64,000 nucleotides of DNA from Paenarthrobacter sp. PH39-S1. Its GTDB lineage: Bacteria > Actinomycetota > Actinomycetes > Actinomycetales > Micrococcaceae. The stretch is taken from NCBI RefSeq assembly GCF_030063245.1, contig NZ_JASISR010000018.1, forward strand, positions 41,231-105,230, given 5' to 3'. The position numbers were made by a program, and so were the translations under genes. The notes beneath the pieces were generated by a model. It was given only the letters and a program-made list of their open reading frames with translations. It made no database searches and was not told the origin of the DNA. Positions 27,608 through 36,633 of this stretch are shown one piece after another. Positions within the stretch are counted from its first letter, which is position 1. Each line of letters opens with the position of its first letter.

Positions 27608-29425
27608 GTGCGACAATTTTCCGTTGCGGCAGTGGTGAATGTTCCCCGGAACACGAACACCACGGATCTGGTCCTGCGGCAGGCGAACAAACCCTCCAAT
27701 CCCGCCCTGTTCGCCCGTCTGGACGGGGAGAAGAACTGGGTGGACATCCCCGCCACGGAGTTCCGTGATGATGTCGGCGCCCTGGCCAAAGGTCTGATGG
27801 CCTCCGGTATCCGCCTTGGGGACCGGGTGGGCATCATGGCCCGCACGCGCTATGAATGGTCACTGGTGGACTTCGCCATCTGGTTCGCCGGGGCTGTTTC
27901 GGTGCCGATCTACGAGACTTCCTCACCCAGCCAGGTGGCCTGGAATCTCGGCGATTCCGGCGCCGTCGCGGTTTTTGCTGAAACCGCCAACCATGAAAAT
28001 GTGGTCCGCCAGGCCGCCACCGCGGAGGGCCTGACCGCGCTGGCGCACGTCTGGCAGCTGGGGGCGGCCAGCCTGCAGGAACTGCGTACTGCCGGGCAGT
28101 CCGTTTCGGATACCGAGCTGGAGGAACGGCGGACCGCCCGCGGCCTGGACGACCTCGCCACCATTATCTACACCTCCGGAACCACCGGCCGGCCCAAAGG
28201 CTGCGAGCTGACGCACGGCAACTTCGTTGAACTCTCAGACAATGCCCTGGGTGTGCTTTCCGACGTGGTTCCCGAGGGTGCGCAGACCATTATGTTCCTG
28301 CCGCTGGCCCATGTCTTTGCCCGCTTTATCTCCGTCCTCGCGGTGGCAGCCGGCGCCAAGGTGGCGCACACACCGGACATCAAGCACCTGCTCTCGGATC
28401 TGCAGAGCTTCCAGCCGAGTTTCATTTTGGCCGTTCCACGGGTATTTGAAAAAATCTACAACTCGGCCGCGCTCAAGGCCGAGTCCGAGGGTAAGGGCAA
28501 AATTTTCACCAAGGCCGCGGAGGTTGCCATCGCATACTCGCGCGCCCGGCAGGGTGGTTCGGTCCCGGTCCTGCTCAAGGCCAAGCATGCGATCTTCGAT
28601 AGGCTGGTCTACGGAAAACTTCGGGCAGCCATGGGTGGACAGGTCAAACATGCTGTGTCCGGCGGTGGGCCGCTGGGCGAGCGGCTCGGCCACTTCTTCC
28701 AGGGCATCGGGTTGCAGATCCTCGAAGGATACGGACTGACGGAAACCACCGCGCCGGTGACGGTGAACCGGCCCGCGATGATCAGAATCGGCACCGTTGG
28801 GGCCCCGCTGCCCGGCAATGCGGTCAAAATTGCCGACGACGGCGAAATTCTCGCCAAGGGCGTCAGCGTGATGCGCGGTTACTGGCACCGCGATGACCTC
28901 ACCACCGACGCGTTTGCCGATGGTTGGCTGCACACCGGGGACATCGGCGAGCTCGACGCCGAGGGTTTCCTGCGCATCACCGGGCGCAAGAAGGAAATCA
29001 TTGTCACCGCCGGCGGCAAAAACGTTGTTCCGGCGCTGTTGGAGGATCAGATCCGTGCCGACGCGCTGATCTCCCAGTGCGTGGTGCTCGGAGACCAGCG
29101 GCCCTTCATTTCCGCTCTCGTTACCCTGGATGAAGAGGCGCTGCCTAAATGGGCCGAAAACCACGGCCTGCCCGCGGGCATCAGCCTGAGCGAGGCGATC
29201 GGACAGGACACCATCCGCAATGCCGTTCAGAAGGCAATCGACAAGGCCAACGCGTCCGTCTCGGCGGCCGAATCCATCAAGGCCTTCCGCATCGTGCCCA
29301 CCGATTTCACCGAGGCTTCCGGACACCTTACGCCGTCGCTGAAGATCAAGCGCACCCAGGTGCTGAAGGATTTCGATGATGTCGTCGGCGATATTTACTC
29401 GGCGAAGAAACCGGCTGACCGATAG
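27608..29425 (+). CDS. Long-chain acyl-CoA synthetase, FadD15-like
   Basis: AMP-forming ligase (605 residues) that activates long-chain fatty acids to acyl-CoA. Adenylation motifs: IIYTSGTTGRPKGCELTHGN near 183-202, the GYGLTETTAPVTVN block near 377, WLHTGDIGELDAEGFLRITG with the hinge GRKKEIIVTAGGKNV, and the C-terminal SLKIKRTQVL containing the adenylation lysine. GTG start with AAGGAG five bases upstream. The palindrome at 27511 likely controls it. Equivalent in type and neighbourhood to mycobacterial fadD15 (Rv2187). Terminated by a strong hairpin shared with mtr. Confidence 0.93.
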   Translation: MRQFSVAAVVNVPRNTNTTDLVLRQANKPSNPALFARLDGEKNWVDIPATEFRDDVGALAKGLMASGIRLGDRVGIMARTRYEWSLVDFAIWFAGAVSVPIYETSSPSQVAWNLGDSGAVAVFAETANHENVVRQAATAEGLTALAHVWQLGAASLQELRTAGQSVSDTELEERRTARGLDDLATIIYTSGTTGRPKGCELTHGNFVELSDNALGVLSDVVPEGAQTIMFLPLAHVFARFISVLAVAAGAKVAHTPDIKHLLSDLQSFQPSFILAVPRVFEKIYNSAALKAESEGKGKIFTKAAEVAIAYSRARQGGSVPVLLKAKHAIFDRLVYGKLRAAMGGQVKHAVSGGGPLGERLGHFFQGIGLQILEGYGLTETTAPVTVNRPAMIRIGTVGAPLPGNAVKIADDGEILAKGVSVMRGYWHRDDLTTDAFADGWLHTGDIGELDAEGFLRITGRKKEIIVTAGGKNVVPALLEDQIRADALISQCVVLGDQRPFISALVTLDEEALPKWAENHGLPAGISLSEAIGQDTIRNAVQKAIDKANASVSAAESIKAFRIVPTDFTEASGHLTPSLKIKRTQVLKDFDDVVGDIYSAKKPADR

Positions 29426-29428
29426 GAC

Positions 29429-29458
29429 GGGTGCTGCGGCCGGAACCTCGCAGCACCC
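29429..29458. terminator. Bidirectional terminator hairpin between fadD and mtr
   Basis: A perfect 10-bp stem (GGGTGCTGCG with CGCAGCACCC) around a 10-base loop sits in the 46-base convergent gap. There is no T tract on either strand, as often in high-GC actinobacteria. Confidence 0.65.
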
Positions 29459-29471
29459 GGATGCCAGCAGG

Positions 29472-30905
29472 TCAGTGCTTCGAGCCGACTTTCAAGGACA
29501 GCAGGGCATTTTCCACGACCTCCGTCAGGGCCGGATGGATCCAGTACTGGCCACGCGCCATGGTGCGGACATCCAGACCGAAGCTCATGGCCTGAATGAG
29601 GGGCTGGATCAGCATTGACGCCTCGTGGCCCATGATGTGTGCGCCGAGCAGCAGTCCACTGTCCTTCTCCGCGACGAGCTTCACGATGCCGGTGGTGTCC
29701 TCCATGGCCCAGCCGTAGGCCGTCGAACCGTAATCCTGCACGGCCGTGACGATCTCCAGGCCGTGGCGGGCGGCATGGGCCAGAGCCTGCTCCTCGGTCA
29801 TCCCCACCTTGGCGATCTGGGGCCGCGTAAAGACGGCCTCCGGGACAAATCTGTGGTCGCTGGCGCGCAGCTGCCCGGGGTGCAGCAGATTGTGTGCCAC
29901 CGTACGGGCCTCATGGTTTGCCACATGCTTGAGCTGGAAGTCGCTGCTGACATCCCCCAGCGACCACACGCCACTAATGGGCTTCCCTCCCGAGAGCACA
30001 CGCTGATACTTATCTACCCGGAGCCGGCCGGCGGCGGTCAGATCGAATCCCGCCGCGGTCGCATTGAGGCCATCGGTGTTGGGCCTGCGGCCGGTGGCGA
30101 GCAGCACCAGATCCACTTCCACGCAGGCCGGCGCGTCAGCCACTCCTGCCACCGGTGCCAACACCGCGAGGACGCGTCCTGGCCGGTGCGGCACTGCCCG
30201 GACGGACGCCACCTGATAGCCGTGCCGGATATCCCAGCGGCCGCTGACCTGCTCCTCGAAACGCCGCGAAATTTCGGCGTCCTGACTCTTGAGCAACCCG
30301 GGGGATCGGGTCAGCATGACCACCTCGGAGCCCAGTGAAGCGAAGATATGGCCGAACTCGGCTGCGATGAACCCGCCACCGACGATCAGGACCCTGGCGG
30401 GCAGTTCATCAACCCTCATGATCGTGTCCGAAGTATGCACCTGGGGCAGGTGGTTCCCCGGAAAGTCCGGGATGACCGGCCGGGAGCCGGCCGCTACGAC
30501 GATCTGTTCCGCCGTGATCACCGTGCCGCCGGCAGTGCGCAGGGCCTTCGGTCCGGTGAATTCGGCATGCTCCGGATAGAGGGTGATATTCGGTTCCCCA
30601 TGTGCGCGGTATTCCATCCCGCCGGCTGAAATCGCATCAATGCGGCCAAAGATCCTGTCCCGGATGGCACGCCAGTGCACGGCGGTGACTTCCGCCCGAA
30701 CGCCCAGGCGGGCTGCCTCGCGCGTTCCGGCCGCGAGATCTGCGGGATAAACGAACATTTTGGTCGGAATGCAGCCGACGTTCAGACAGGTCCCACCGAA
30801 CGTTCCGCCGTCGATCACGGCAATTTTCTTATTCGCCCATTGCGGACCCGGCAGGGAGTTGCCGGACCCTGAACCGAGGATCGCAAGATCGTAATGTGTC
30901 ATCAT
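29472..30905 (-). CDS. mtr: Mycothione reductase
   Basis: FAD/NADPH-dependent disulfide reductase that regenerates mycothiol from mycothione, the actinobacterial thiol redox buffer. The 477-residue protein has the N-terminal FAD loop ILGSGSGNSLPG, the redox cysteines in GGTCLNVGCIPTKM, the NADPH loop VLIVGGGFIAAEFGHIFASLG, the second FAD motif WSLGDVSS, and the C-terminal His-Glu pair in YWIHPALTEVVENALL. GSGSGN at the N-terminus distinguishes mycothione reductase from glutathione reductase and lipoamide dehydrogenase. The ATG directly abuts the stop of the EspI-like gene. Confidence 0.93.
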   Translation of the reverse strand: MMTHYDLAILGSGSGNSLPGPQWANKKIAVIDGGTFGGTCLNVGCIPTKMFVYPADLAAGTREAARLGVRAEVTAVHWRAIRDRIFGRIDAISAGGMEYRAHGEPNITLYPEHAEFTGPKALRTAGGTVITAEQIVVAAGSRPVIPDFPGNHLPQVHTSDTIMRVDELPARVLIVGGGFIAAEFGHIFASLGSEVVMLTRSPGLLKSQDAEISRRFEEQVSGRWDIRHGYQVASVRAVPHRPGRVLAVLAPVAGVADAPACVEVDLVLLATGRRPNTDGLNATAAGFDLTAAGRLRVDKYQRVLSGGKPISGVWSLGDVSSDFQLKHVANHEARTVAHNLLHPGQLRASDHRFVPEAVFTRPQIAKVGMTEEQALAHAARHGLEIVTAVQDYGSTAYGWAMEDTTGIVKLVAEKDSGLLLGAHIMGHEASMLIQPLIQAMSFGLDVRTMARGQYWIHPALTEVVENALLSLKVGSKH

Positions 30906-32507
30906 TCAGCCCGCCTGCAGCTCGTCGACCACCAGAGCGGCAAGTTCCATGGCCGCCGCACGGGTGGCCGGACGCAGCTCGTCGAGCCGGACACGGGAGC
31001 CCTCGGCCAGGTGCCGGTCATACGGGATCCGTAGTACGTGACTGACGCGGGACCGGAAATGGTCCTCAATCTCGCCGATGTTGACCTGGGTGCTGTCCCC
31101 TGAGGACATGTTGATCACCACGATTGCCTTGGCCACCAGATCATGCCGGCCGTGGGCTTCCAGCCAGGAGAGCGTCTCCGAGGCAAGCCGCGCCTCGTCG
31201 ACGCTGCCGCCGGAAACCAGCACAACGGCGTCGGCCTTCTCCAGCGTCCCCTTCATCACCGAATGCACCATTCCGGTTCCCGAATCCGTCAGCACAATCG
31301 AATAGTAACGCCCGAGAATGTCTGTGACGGCCCGGTAGTCCGAATCGTCGAACGCCTGGGCTACGGCCGGATCGGTATCCGAGGCCAGCACGTCGAGGCG
31401 GGATCCGTCGCGTGCCACATAAGTGGACAGCTGCGAAAAGGTATTGACGCTGAACCGGTCCTGGACCAGTTGGCGTGCGGTAAAGTCCGCACGCCCGGGC
31501 GATCTGTCGGAGAGCGTTCCGCGGTCCGGATTTGCGTCCATCGCGATGACCCGATCCTCCCGCAGCTCGGCCAACGCCATCCCCAGCAGCGTGGTCACCG
31601 TGGTCTTACCCACGCCGCCTTTGCGTGAAAGCACCGGTACGTAGCGGGTGTGGTGCCCCAACCGTGCCGAGATGCGGTGTTCGCGGGCACGCTGGACGCG
31701 CACCTTGTCCGAATCTCCGACGTGGAGGGACCCGAAAGTGAGCTTGTACAGCCACAGCCGCCATCCGCCGGCGGGCGGGGCCGCCGCCGGATTGAGCAGC
31801 CGATCCGCGGTCAGCGCTGCTGCCGGCTCCGGTCCGTCTTCACGGCCCCGCCGCGCGCTGCGAGGCTGATCGCGGCGGTGCCGATCACTGCCGACATTGT
31901 CCCTGAGGTTCTTGCCACTGCCAGCTTGGGCACTGCCGGCTTGGGCACTGCCGGCTTGGGCACTGCCGGTTTGGGCACTGCCGGTTTGGGCACTGCCGGT
32001 TTGGGCACTGCCGGTTTGGGCACTGCGGGACGCACGTGCTGATTCCGGAACGGCCGGAATGGAGCCGGTCGGTTCCCAGCCGGCTGCCGCGGCATACAGC
32101 GGTTCCCGGCTTGGGTCCGCCGCCGAAGGTACCGCGGTGGTCAGCACCTCGGCGGCTGTGGATCCTGGCCGGGGCGGCGACGTCGCCAGATCATTGGATT
32201 GCAGCGGAATCACGGGCGTCATGGACGTCACCGTCCCGGCGGAACCGGGATCGGTTACGGCATCTGAGCTGACCAGCGCAACGGCAGCGCCGTCGTCGTC
32301 GCTGCCGTCCACATTTTCGTCGTCCACATTCCCGACACCGCCGTTTTCGACACGCTCGCCGCCCAACGCGGCGGAAATGGCATCACCTCTGACACCAGCG
32401 CCGACCACACGGGCCGTCTGGCCGCCGTCGGTCTTCGCGCCTGCGGCCTCGTCCTTCGCTTCGCGTCCGGACCGTCCGTTCACCGGATTGTTCTCGTCCT
32501 GCGTCAT
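30906..32507 (-). CDS. MinD/ParA-family ATPase with repetitive N-terminal tail, EspI-like
   Basis: About 533 residues. The C-terminal 260 residues are a deviant-Walker ATPase: VLSRKGGVGKTTVTTLLGMAL, AMDANPDRGTLSDRS, and SIVLTDSGTGMVHS in place of the usual Walker B/DCPP. This resembles ATPases associated with actinobacterial type VII secretion such as EspI, but no other ESX component lies in the window. The first 270 residues are disordered and carry seven Ser-Ala-Gln-Thr/Ala-Gly repeats plus a basic segment just before the ATPase. Start taken at ATG 32507; Shine-Dalgarno spacing is poor. Adjacent to mtr with no gap, so probably co-transcribed. Partner unknown. Confidence 0.8.
   Translation of the reverse strand: MTQDENNPVNGRSGREAKDEAAGAKTDGGQTARVVGAGVRGDAISAALGGERVENGGVGNVDDENVDGSDDDGAAVALVSSDAVTDPGSAGTVTSMTPVIPLQSNDLATSPPRPGSTAAEVLTTAVPSAADPSREPLYAAAAGWEPTGSIPAVPESARASRSAQTGSAQTGSAQTGSAQTGSAQAGSAQAGSAQAGSGKNLRDNVGSDRHRRDQPRSARRGREDGPEPAAALTADRLLNPAAAPPAGGWRLWLYKLTFGSLHVGDSDKVRVQRAREHRISARLGHHTRYVPVLSRKGGVGKTTVTTLLGMALAELREDRVIAMDANPDRGTLSDRSPGRADFTARQLVQDRFSVNTFSQLSTYVARDGSRLDVLASDTDPAVAQAFDDSDYRAVTDILGRYYSIVLTDSGTGMVHSVMKGTLEKADAVVLVSGGSVDEARLASETLSWLEAHGRHDLVAKAIVVINMSSGDSTQVNIGEIEDHFRSRVSHVLRIPYDRHLAEGSRVRLDELRPATRAAAMELAALVVDELQAG
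31916..32020. repeat. 15-bp tandem repeat, 7 copies, in the EspI-like gene
   Basis: Seven contiguous 15-bp units, falling into two subtypes (CCGGC and CCGGT) arranged in blocks, encode Gly-Ser-Ala-Gln-Ala/Thr pentapeptides. The block arrangement of subtypes points to stepwise duplication. Confidence 0.95.
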
Positions 32508-32609
32508 AACTCCCGCTCGCTGCAAGGGAGCCGCGGCTGCCTCATGCAGCCACGGCCCCACCGATCAGCCCTATTTTAGCGCAGACCGGGCCGGGAGGCC
32601 GCGTACCCG

Positions 32610-35600
32610 CTATTCCTCCACGACCACCAGCAGATCGCCGCCCTGAACCTGCTCGATGGCGGCGACCGCCACCCGTGAAATCCTGCCCGCGACGGCGGTG
32701 GTGATGGACGCTTCCATTTTCATCGCCTCGATGGTCGCAATGGTGTCCCCGGCCTGGACGGCGTCGCCAACGGCAACCGTGACCGTGACCGCACCGGCAA
32801 ACGGTGCGGCAATCTGACCCGGGACGGACTCATCTGCCTTTTCCGCGGCCTTGACGTCGCTGACCACGCTGCGGTCGCGGATGACCACCGGGCGTGACTG
32901 GCCGTTCAGCGTGCACATCACGGTGCGCATGCCCTTCTCATCCACCTCGGAAACGGCTTCCAGCGAGGCGATCAGCCGGACGCCCTTCTCCAGCGCGATG
33001 ATGTGTTCCTGCCCGCGCTGCAGACCGTACAGGTAATCCCTGGTATCCAGCACGGACACGTCCCCGTAGGTCTCCTTGACCTTCAGATAGTCCCGAGTGG
33101 GGCCTTCGAAGAGCAGCCGGTTGAGAGTGGCCCGCGCGGTGGCGGGTTCCCCCACCAGGGCCGCGCTGTCGTCGGCGCTGATCTCGGCGTCGCGGATTTT
33201 GACGTCGCGGCCCTGCAGCGCCTTGCTCCGGAACGGTTCCGGCCAGCCGCCGGGCGGGTTGCCCAGCTCACCGGAGAGGAAGCCGATAACCGAATCGGGC
33301 ACATCGTAGTTCTGCGGGTTCGCCTCGAAGTCCTGCGGGTCCGCCTTGATGCCGACCAGATGCAGGGCCAGATCCCCGACGACCTTCGAGGACGGAGTTA
33401 CCTTGACCAGATGGCCCAGGATCCGGTCCGCGGCGGTGTACATATCTTCGATTTCCTCGAAGCGCTCCCCTAAGCCCAGCGCCATGGCCTGCTGGCGCAG
33501 ATTAGAGAGCTGTCCGCCGGGAATTTCATGCTGGTACACGCGCCCGGTGGGCCCGGCCAGACCGGATTCAAACGGAGCATAAACCCGCCGCACTGCTTCC
33601 CAATAGGGCTCCAGCGCGCAAATGTTCGGCAGCGAAATACCGGTGTCGCGTTCGGTGTGCGCCAACGCCGCCACCAGCGCCGAGGCCGGGGGCTGGCTGG
33701 TGGTTCCGGCCAGGGCGGCGGATGCAACGTCTACCGCGTCCACGCCGGCGTCGACCGCGGCCACCAGGGTGGCCATCTGGCCACCGGTGGTGTCGTGGGT
33801 GTGCAGGTGCACCGGGAGGTCAAATTCGGCCCGCAGAGCGGCGACGAGTTTCGCCGCCGCGGCCGGCCGCAGCAGCCCGGCCATGTCCTTGATGGCCAGA
33901 ATGTGCGCACCGGCATCGACGATCCGCCGGGCCAGGGCAAGGTAGTAATCCAGCGTGTAAAGCTTCTCTGCCGGATCCAGCATGTCCCCTGTGTAGCACA
34001 GCGCCACTTCCGCGACCGCTGTTCCGGTGGCGCGGACGGCCGTGATGGCCGGGGCCATCTGGTCGACGTCGTTGAGCGCGTCGAAGATACGGAAAATATC
34101 AATCCCCGCCGCGGTTGCCTGGCCGACGAACGCCTCTGTCACTTCTTCCGGGTACGGCGTATAGCCGACGGTGTTGCGTCCGCGCAGCAGCATCTGCAGG
34201 CAGATGTTCGGCAGCGCCGCGCGCAGTGCGGTCAGACGCTCCCAGGGGTCCTCTCCCAGGAAGCGCAGAGAAACGTCGTATGTTGCCCCGCCCCATGCCT
34301 CCACGGACAGCAGCTCTGGGGTGAGCGCGGAGACGGCCGGGCCGACCGCAACGAGATCGCGGGTCCGGACCCGGGTGGCCAGCAGCGACTGGTGCGCATC
34401 CCGGAATGTGGTATCCGTAACGGCCACGGCCGTCTGCGCCCGCAGCGCCGCCGCGAAGCCTTCCGGACCGAGTTCCTGGAGCCGCTGGCGCGACCCTGGC
34501 TTGAGGTCCTGGTCATCCACGGGCGGCAGCTTCCCGGCCGGATCCACATGCACCTTCAGTTCGCCATGCGGCTTGTTCACGGTGACATCGGCCAGCCAGG
34601 TCAGCAGTTTGGTGCCCCGGTCCGCGGAGACCCGCGCCTTGAGCAGCTCCGGTCGCTCATCGATGAAGGAGGTCGCAACGTTGCCGGCGATGAAGTCCGA
34701 ATCGTCCAGCACCGCCTGAAGGAAAGAGATATTGGTGGAGACGCCACGGATGCGGAATTCCGCCAGCGCCCGGCGGGCACGGGCCACGGCACTGGGGTAG
34801 TCCCGGCCGCGGCAGGTCAGCTTCACCAGCATGGAATCAAAGTGCGGACTGATCTCGGCACCCGCGTACACGGTGCCGCCGTCGAGCCGTACACCGGCGC
34901 CCCCGGCGGAACGGTATGCGGAGATCTTTCCGACATCGGGCCGGAACCCGTTGGACGGATCCTCTGTGGTGATGCGGCACTGCAGCGCAGCGCCCTTGAT
35001 CGACACCGAGTCCTGGCTCAGGCCAAGCTCCGAAAGGGTCTCCCCCGCGGCGATCCGCAGCTGCGCCTGGACCAGGTCGACATCGGTGATTTCCTCGGTC
35101 ACGGTGTGCTCGACCTGAATCCGCGGGTTCATCTCAATGAAGAAGTGCTGACCGGCCCGTTCGCCCACGGTGTCCACCAGGAACTCCACGGTTCCGGCAT
35201 TAACATACCCCAAGGCCTTCGCAAACTTCACGGCATCGCGGTACAGCGCCTGCCGGATATTCTCGTCAAGGTTAGGAGCGGGCGCAATTTCCACCACTTT
35301 CTGGTGCCGGCGCTGGATGGAACAGTCCCGCTCGAACAGGTGCATGACGTTGCCCGCGGCATCGGCCAGAATCTGCACCTCGATGTGGCGCGGACGCAGC
35401 ACTGCCTGTTCCAAGAACATGGTGTCATCACCGAAAGCGGCATCCGCCTCACGCATGGCCGCCCGAAGTGCCTCCGGCAGATCCTCCCGCTTGTCCACCC
35501 GGCGCATGCCGCGACCACCGCCGCCGGCCACAGCCTTGGCGAAAATAGGGAAACCGACTTCGTCGGCGGCGGCAATCAGCTCATCCAGATCCGCCGACGG

Positions 35601-36008
35601 CTGGCTGGACTTGAGCACCGGAATACCGGCGTCGCGGGCTGCGTCAAGCGCGTGGACTTTGTGCCCGGCCAGTTCCAGAACGTCGGCCGGCGGCCCCACA
35701 AAGGTGATCCCGGCTTCCTTGGCCGCCGCGGCCAGCCCCGGGTTCTCCGAGAGGAAGCCGTAGCCCGGGTAGATTGCATCTGCGCCGGCCTCCTTGGCCA
35801 CCCGGATCACTTCTTCGACGTCCAGGTAGGCGCGGACCGGATGCCCCTCCGTTCCGATCAGATACGCCTCGTCGGCCTTCTGCCGGTGGATGGAGTTGCG
35901 GTCTTCATATGGAAAGACGGCCACCGTCTTGGCGCCCAGCTCGTAGCTCGCACGGAAGGCTCGGATGGCAATTTCGCCGCGGTTGGCTACCAGAATCTTT
36001 GAAAACAT
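32610..36008 (-). CDS. pyc: Pyruvate carboxylase
   Basis: Biotin-dependent anaplerotic enzyme, pyruvate plus bicarbonate to oxaloacetate; 1132 residues, full length. Biotin carboxylase domain (about 1-450: ILVANRGEIAIRAFRASYE, AVAGGGGRGMRRV, FIEMNPRIQVEHTVTE), carboxyltransferase domain (about 525-800: TDTTFRDAHQSLLATRVRT, LRGRNTVGYTPYP, HTHDTTGG), PYC/OADA region, and a biotinyl domain with Lys1097 in EAMKMEAS. The ATG has AGGAGC at the right distance. Monocistronic on appearance. It lies just downstream of the gcvP remnant. Confidence 0.98.
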   Translation of the reverse strand: MFSKILVANRGEIAIRAFRASYELGAKTVAVFPYEDRNSIHRQKADEAYLIGTEGHPVRAYLDVEEVIRVAKEAGADAIYPGYGFLSENPGLAAAAKEAGITFVGPPADVLELAGHKVHALDAARDAGIPVLKSSQPSADLDELIAAADEVGFPIFAKAVAGGGGRGMRRVDKREDLPEALRAAMREADAAFGDDTMFLEQAVLRPRHIEVQILADAAGNVMHLFERDCSIQRRHQKVVEIAPAPNLDENIRQALYRDAVKFAKALGYVNAGTVEFLVDTVGERAGQHFFIEMNPRIQVEHTVTEEITDVDLVQAQLRIAAGETLSELGLSQDSVSIKGAALQCRITTEDPSNGFRPDVGKISAYRSAGGAGVRLDGGTVYAGAEISPHFDSMLVKLTCRGRDYPSAVARARRALAEFRIRGVSTNISFLQAVLDDSDFIAGNVATSFIDERPELLKARVSADRGTKLLTWLADVTVNKPHGELKVHVDPAGKLPPVDDQDLKPGSRQRLQELGPEGFAAALRAQTAVAVTDTTFRDAHQSLLATRVRTRDLVAVGPAVSALTPELLSVEAWGGATYDVSLRFLGEDPWERLTALRAALPNICLQMLLRGRNTVGYTPYPEEVTEAFVGQATAAGIDIFRIFDALNDVDQMAPAITAVRATGTAVAEVALCYTGDMLDPAEKLYTLDYYLALARRIVDAGAHILAIKDMAGLLRPAAAAKLVAALRAEFDLPVHLHTHDTTGGQMATLVAAVDAGVDAVDVASAALAGTTSQPPASALVAALAHTERDTGISLPNICALEPYWEAVRRVYAPFESGLAGPTGRVYQHEIPGGQLSNLRQQAMALGLGERFEEIEDMYTAADRILGHLVKVTPSSKVVGDLALHLVGIKADPQDFEANPQNYDVPDSVIGFLSGELGNPPGGWPEPFRSKALQGRDVKIRDAEISADDSAALVGEPATARATLNRLLFEGPTRDYLKVKETYGDVSVLDTRDYLYGLQRGQEHIIALEKGVRLIASLEAVSEVDEKGMRTVMCTLNGQSRPVVIRDRSVVSDVKAAEKADESVPGQIAAPFAGAVTVTVAVGDAVQAGDTIATIEAMKMEASITTAVAGRISRVAVAAIEQVQGGDLLVVVEE

Positions 36009-36230
36009 GATGCTCCTGGGGAACTGGGTCGGAGGAAGGTGGCGGGTCTGCGTGCTGTCAGTCTCTAAGAGCGAACGAGCTCAGGACAAGCCGAGGTGCC
36101 ATAGGTCACAACCGGCCAGCGTAACAATGCGTCGTAACAAATCTGCGTCGTACCAATGTAGTACAAGAGCACGGAATACAGGAGCACTGCGGACCTGCGG
36201 ATACAGAAGGTCTTGTGCAGCGTTGCACGC

Positions 36231-36427
36231 TCGTGCGCGGGCACGTAGATCCGCCGCATGGCGAGCCTCTTCGGCCGTCACGGAGAGACCGCGTCGCTTC
36301 CGTCCGCACACTGGTGGGGATCGGGCAGCGCCGCCCGTCCAGCTCATCCAAAGACCGGAAGCCGAGGGCGTTCAACATATGATGAAGGTGGGGTTCGGTA
36401 GAAGACCCCCATGTGCCGGTCGCTGAA
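36231..36427 (-). pseudogene. gcvP: Glycine dehydrogenase (GcvP) N-terminal remnant
   Basis: Three pieces of the GcvP N-terminus lie in order in three different frames: PFSDRHMG (36407-36427 and just upstream), HHMLNALGFRSLDEL (36340-36384) and GLSVTAEEARHAADLRARAR (36231-36290). Intact GcvP proteins start with FxDRHIG followed by ML-x-x-xGF-x-SLDEL and an EEA-x-LR-x-A helix. Frameshifts and a large deletion of everything downstream make it non-functional. The position also fits: in M. tuberculosis gcvB follows the gcvH-garA-merR-DUF151-merR cluster, the same cluster that lies at 37.5-40.8 kb here. The remaining bases 36009-36230 and 36428-36620 contain nothing else I can identify. Confidence 0.7.
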
Positions 36428-36633
36428 TGGCGTCGGTACGGTGTTGTCAGGCAGCGGTCCACCCGCCGGGTTACGTGTGCTGGTGGTGTCGTTTTTCGAT
36501 GGGGCCGCAAGCCGCGAACGGTCCGCGGCTATGGCATGTTTCTGACTCCATGCCTCGGGTTACCCCCGGGCACGGCGCGGACACGGCAGCAGCACGCAGA
36601 CGAGTAGGCGACGAAAAGGTATTGGTTCAAGCC

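Noticed and set aside
28235..29326. 363-codon minus-strand frame opposite fadD
   Set aside because: Antisense shadow of the acyl-CoA synthetase with no recognisable motif.
33528..36002. 824-codon plus-strand open frame opposite pyruvate carboxylase
   Set aside because: Antisense shadow of a GC-rich gene; the translation is His/Arg/Gly/Gln-rich with no domain, while the minus strand encodes full-length pyruvate carboxylase.
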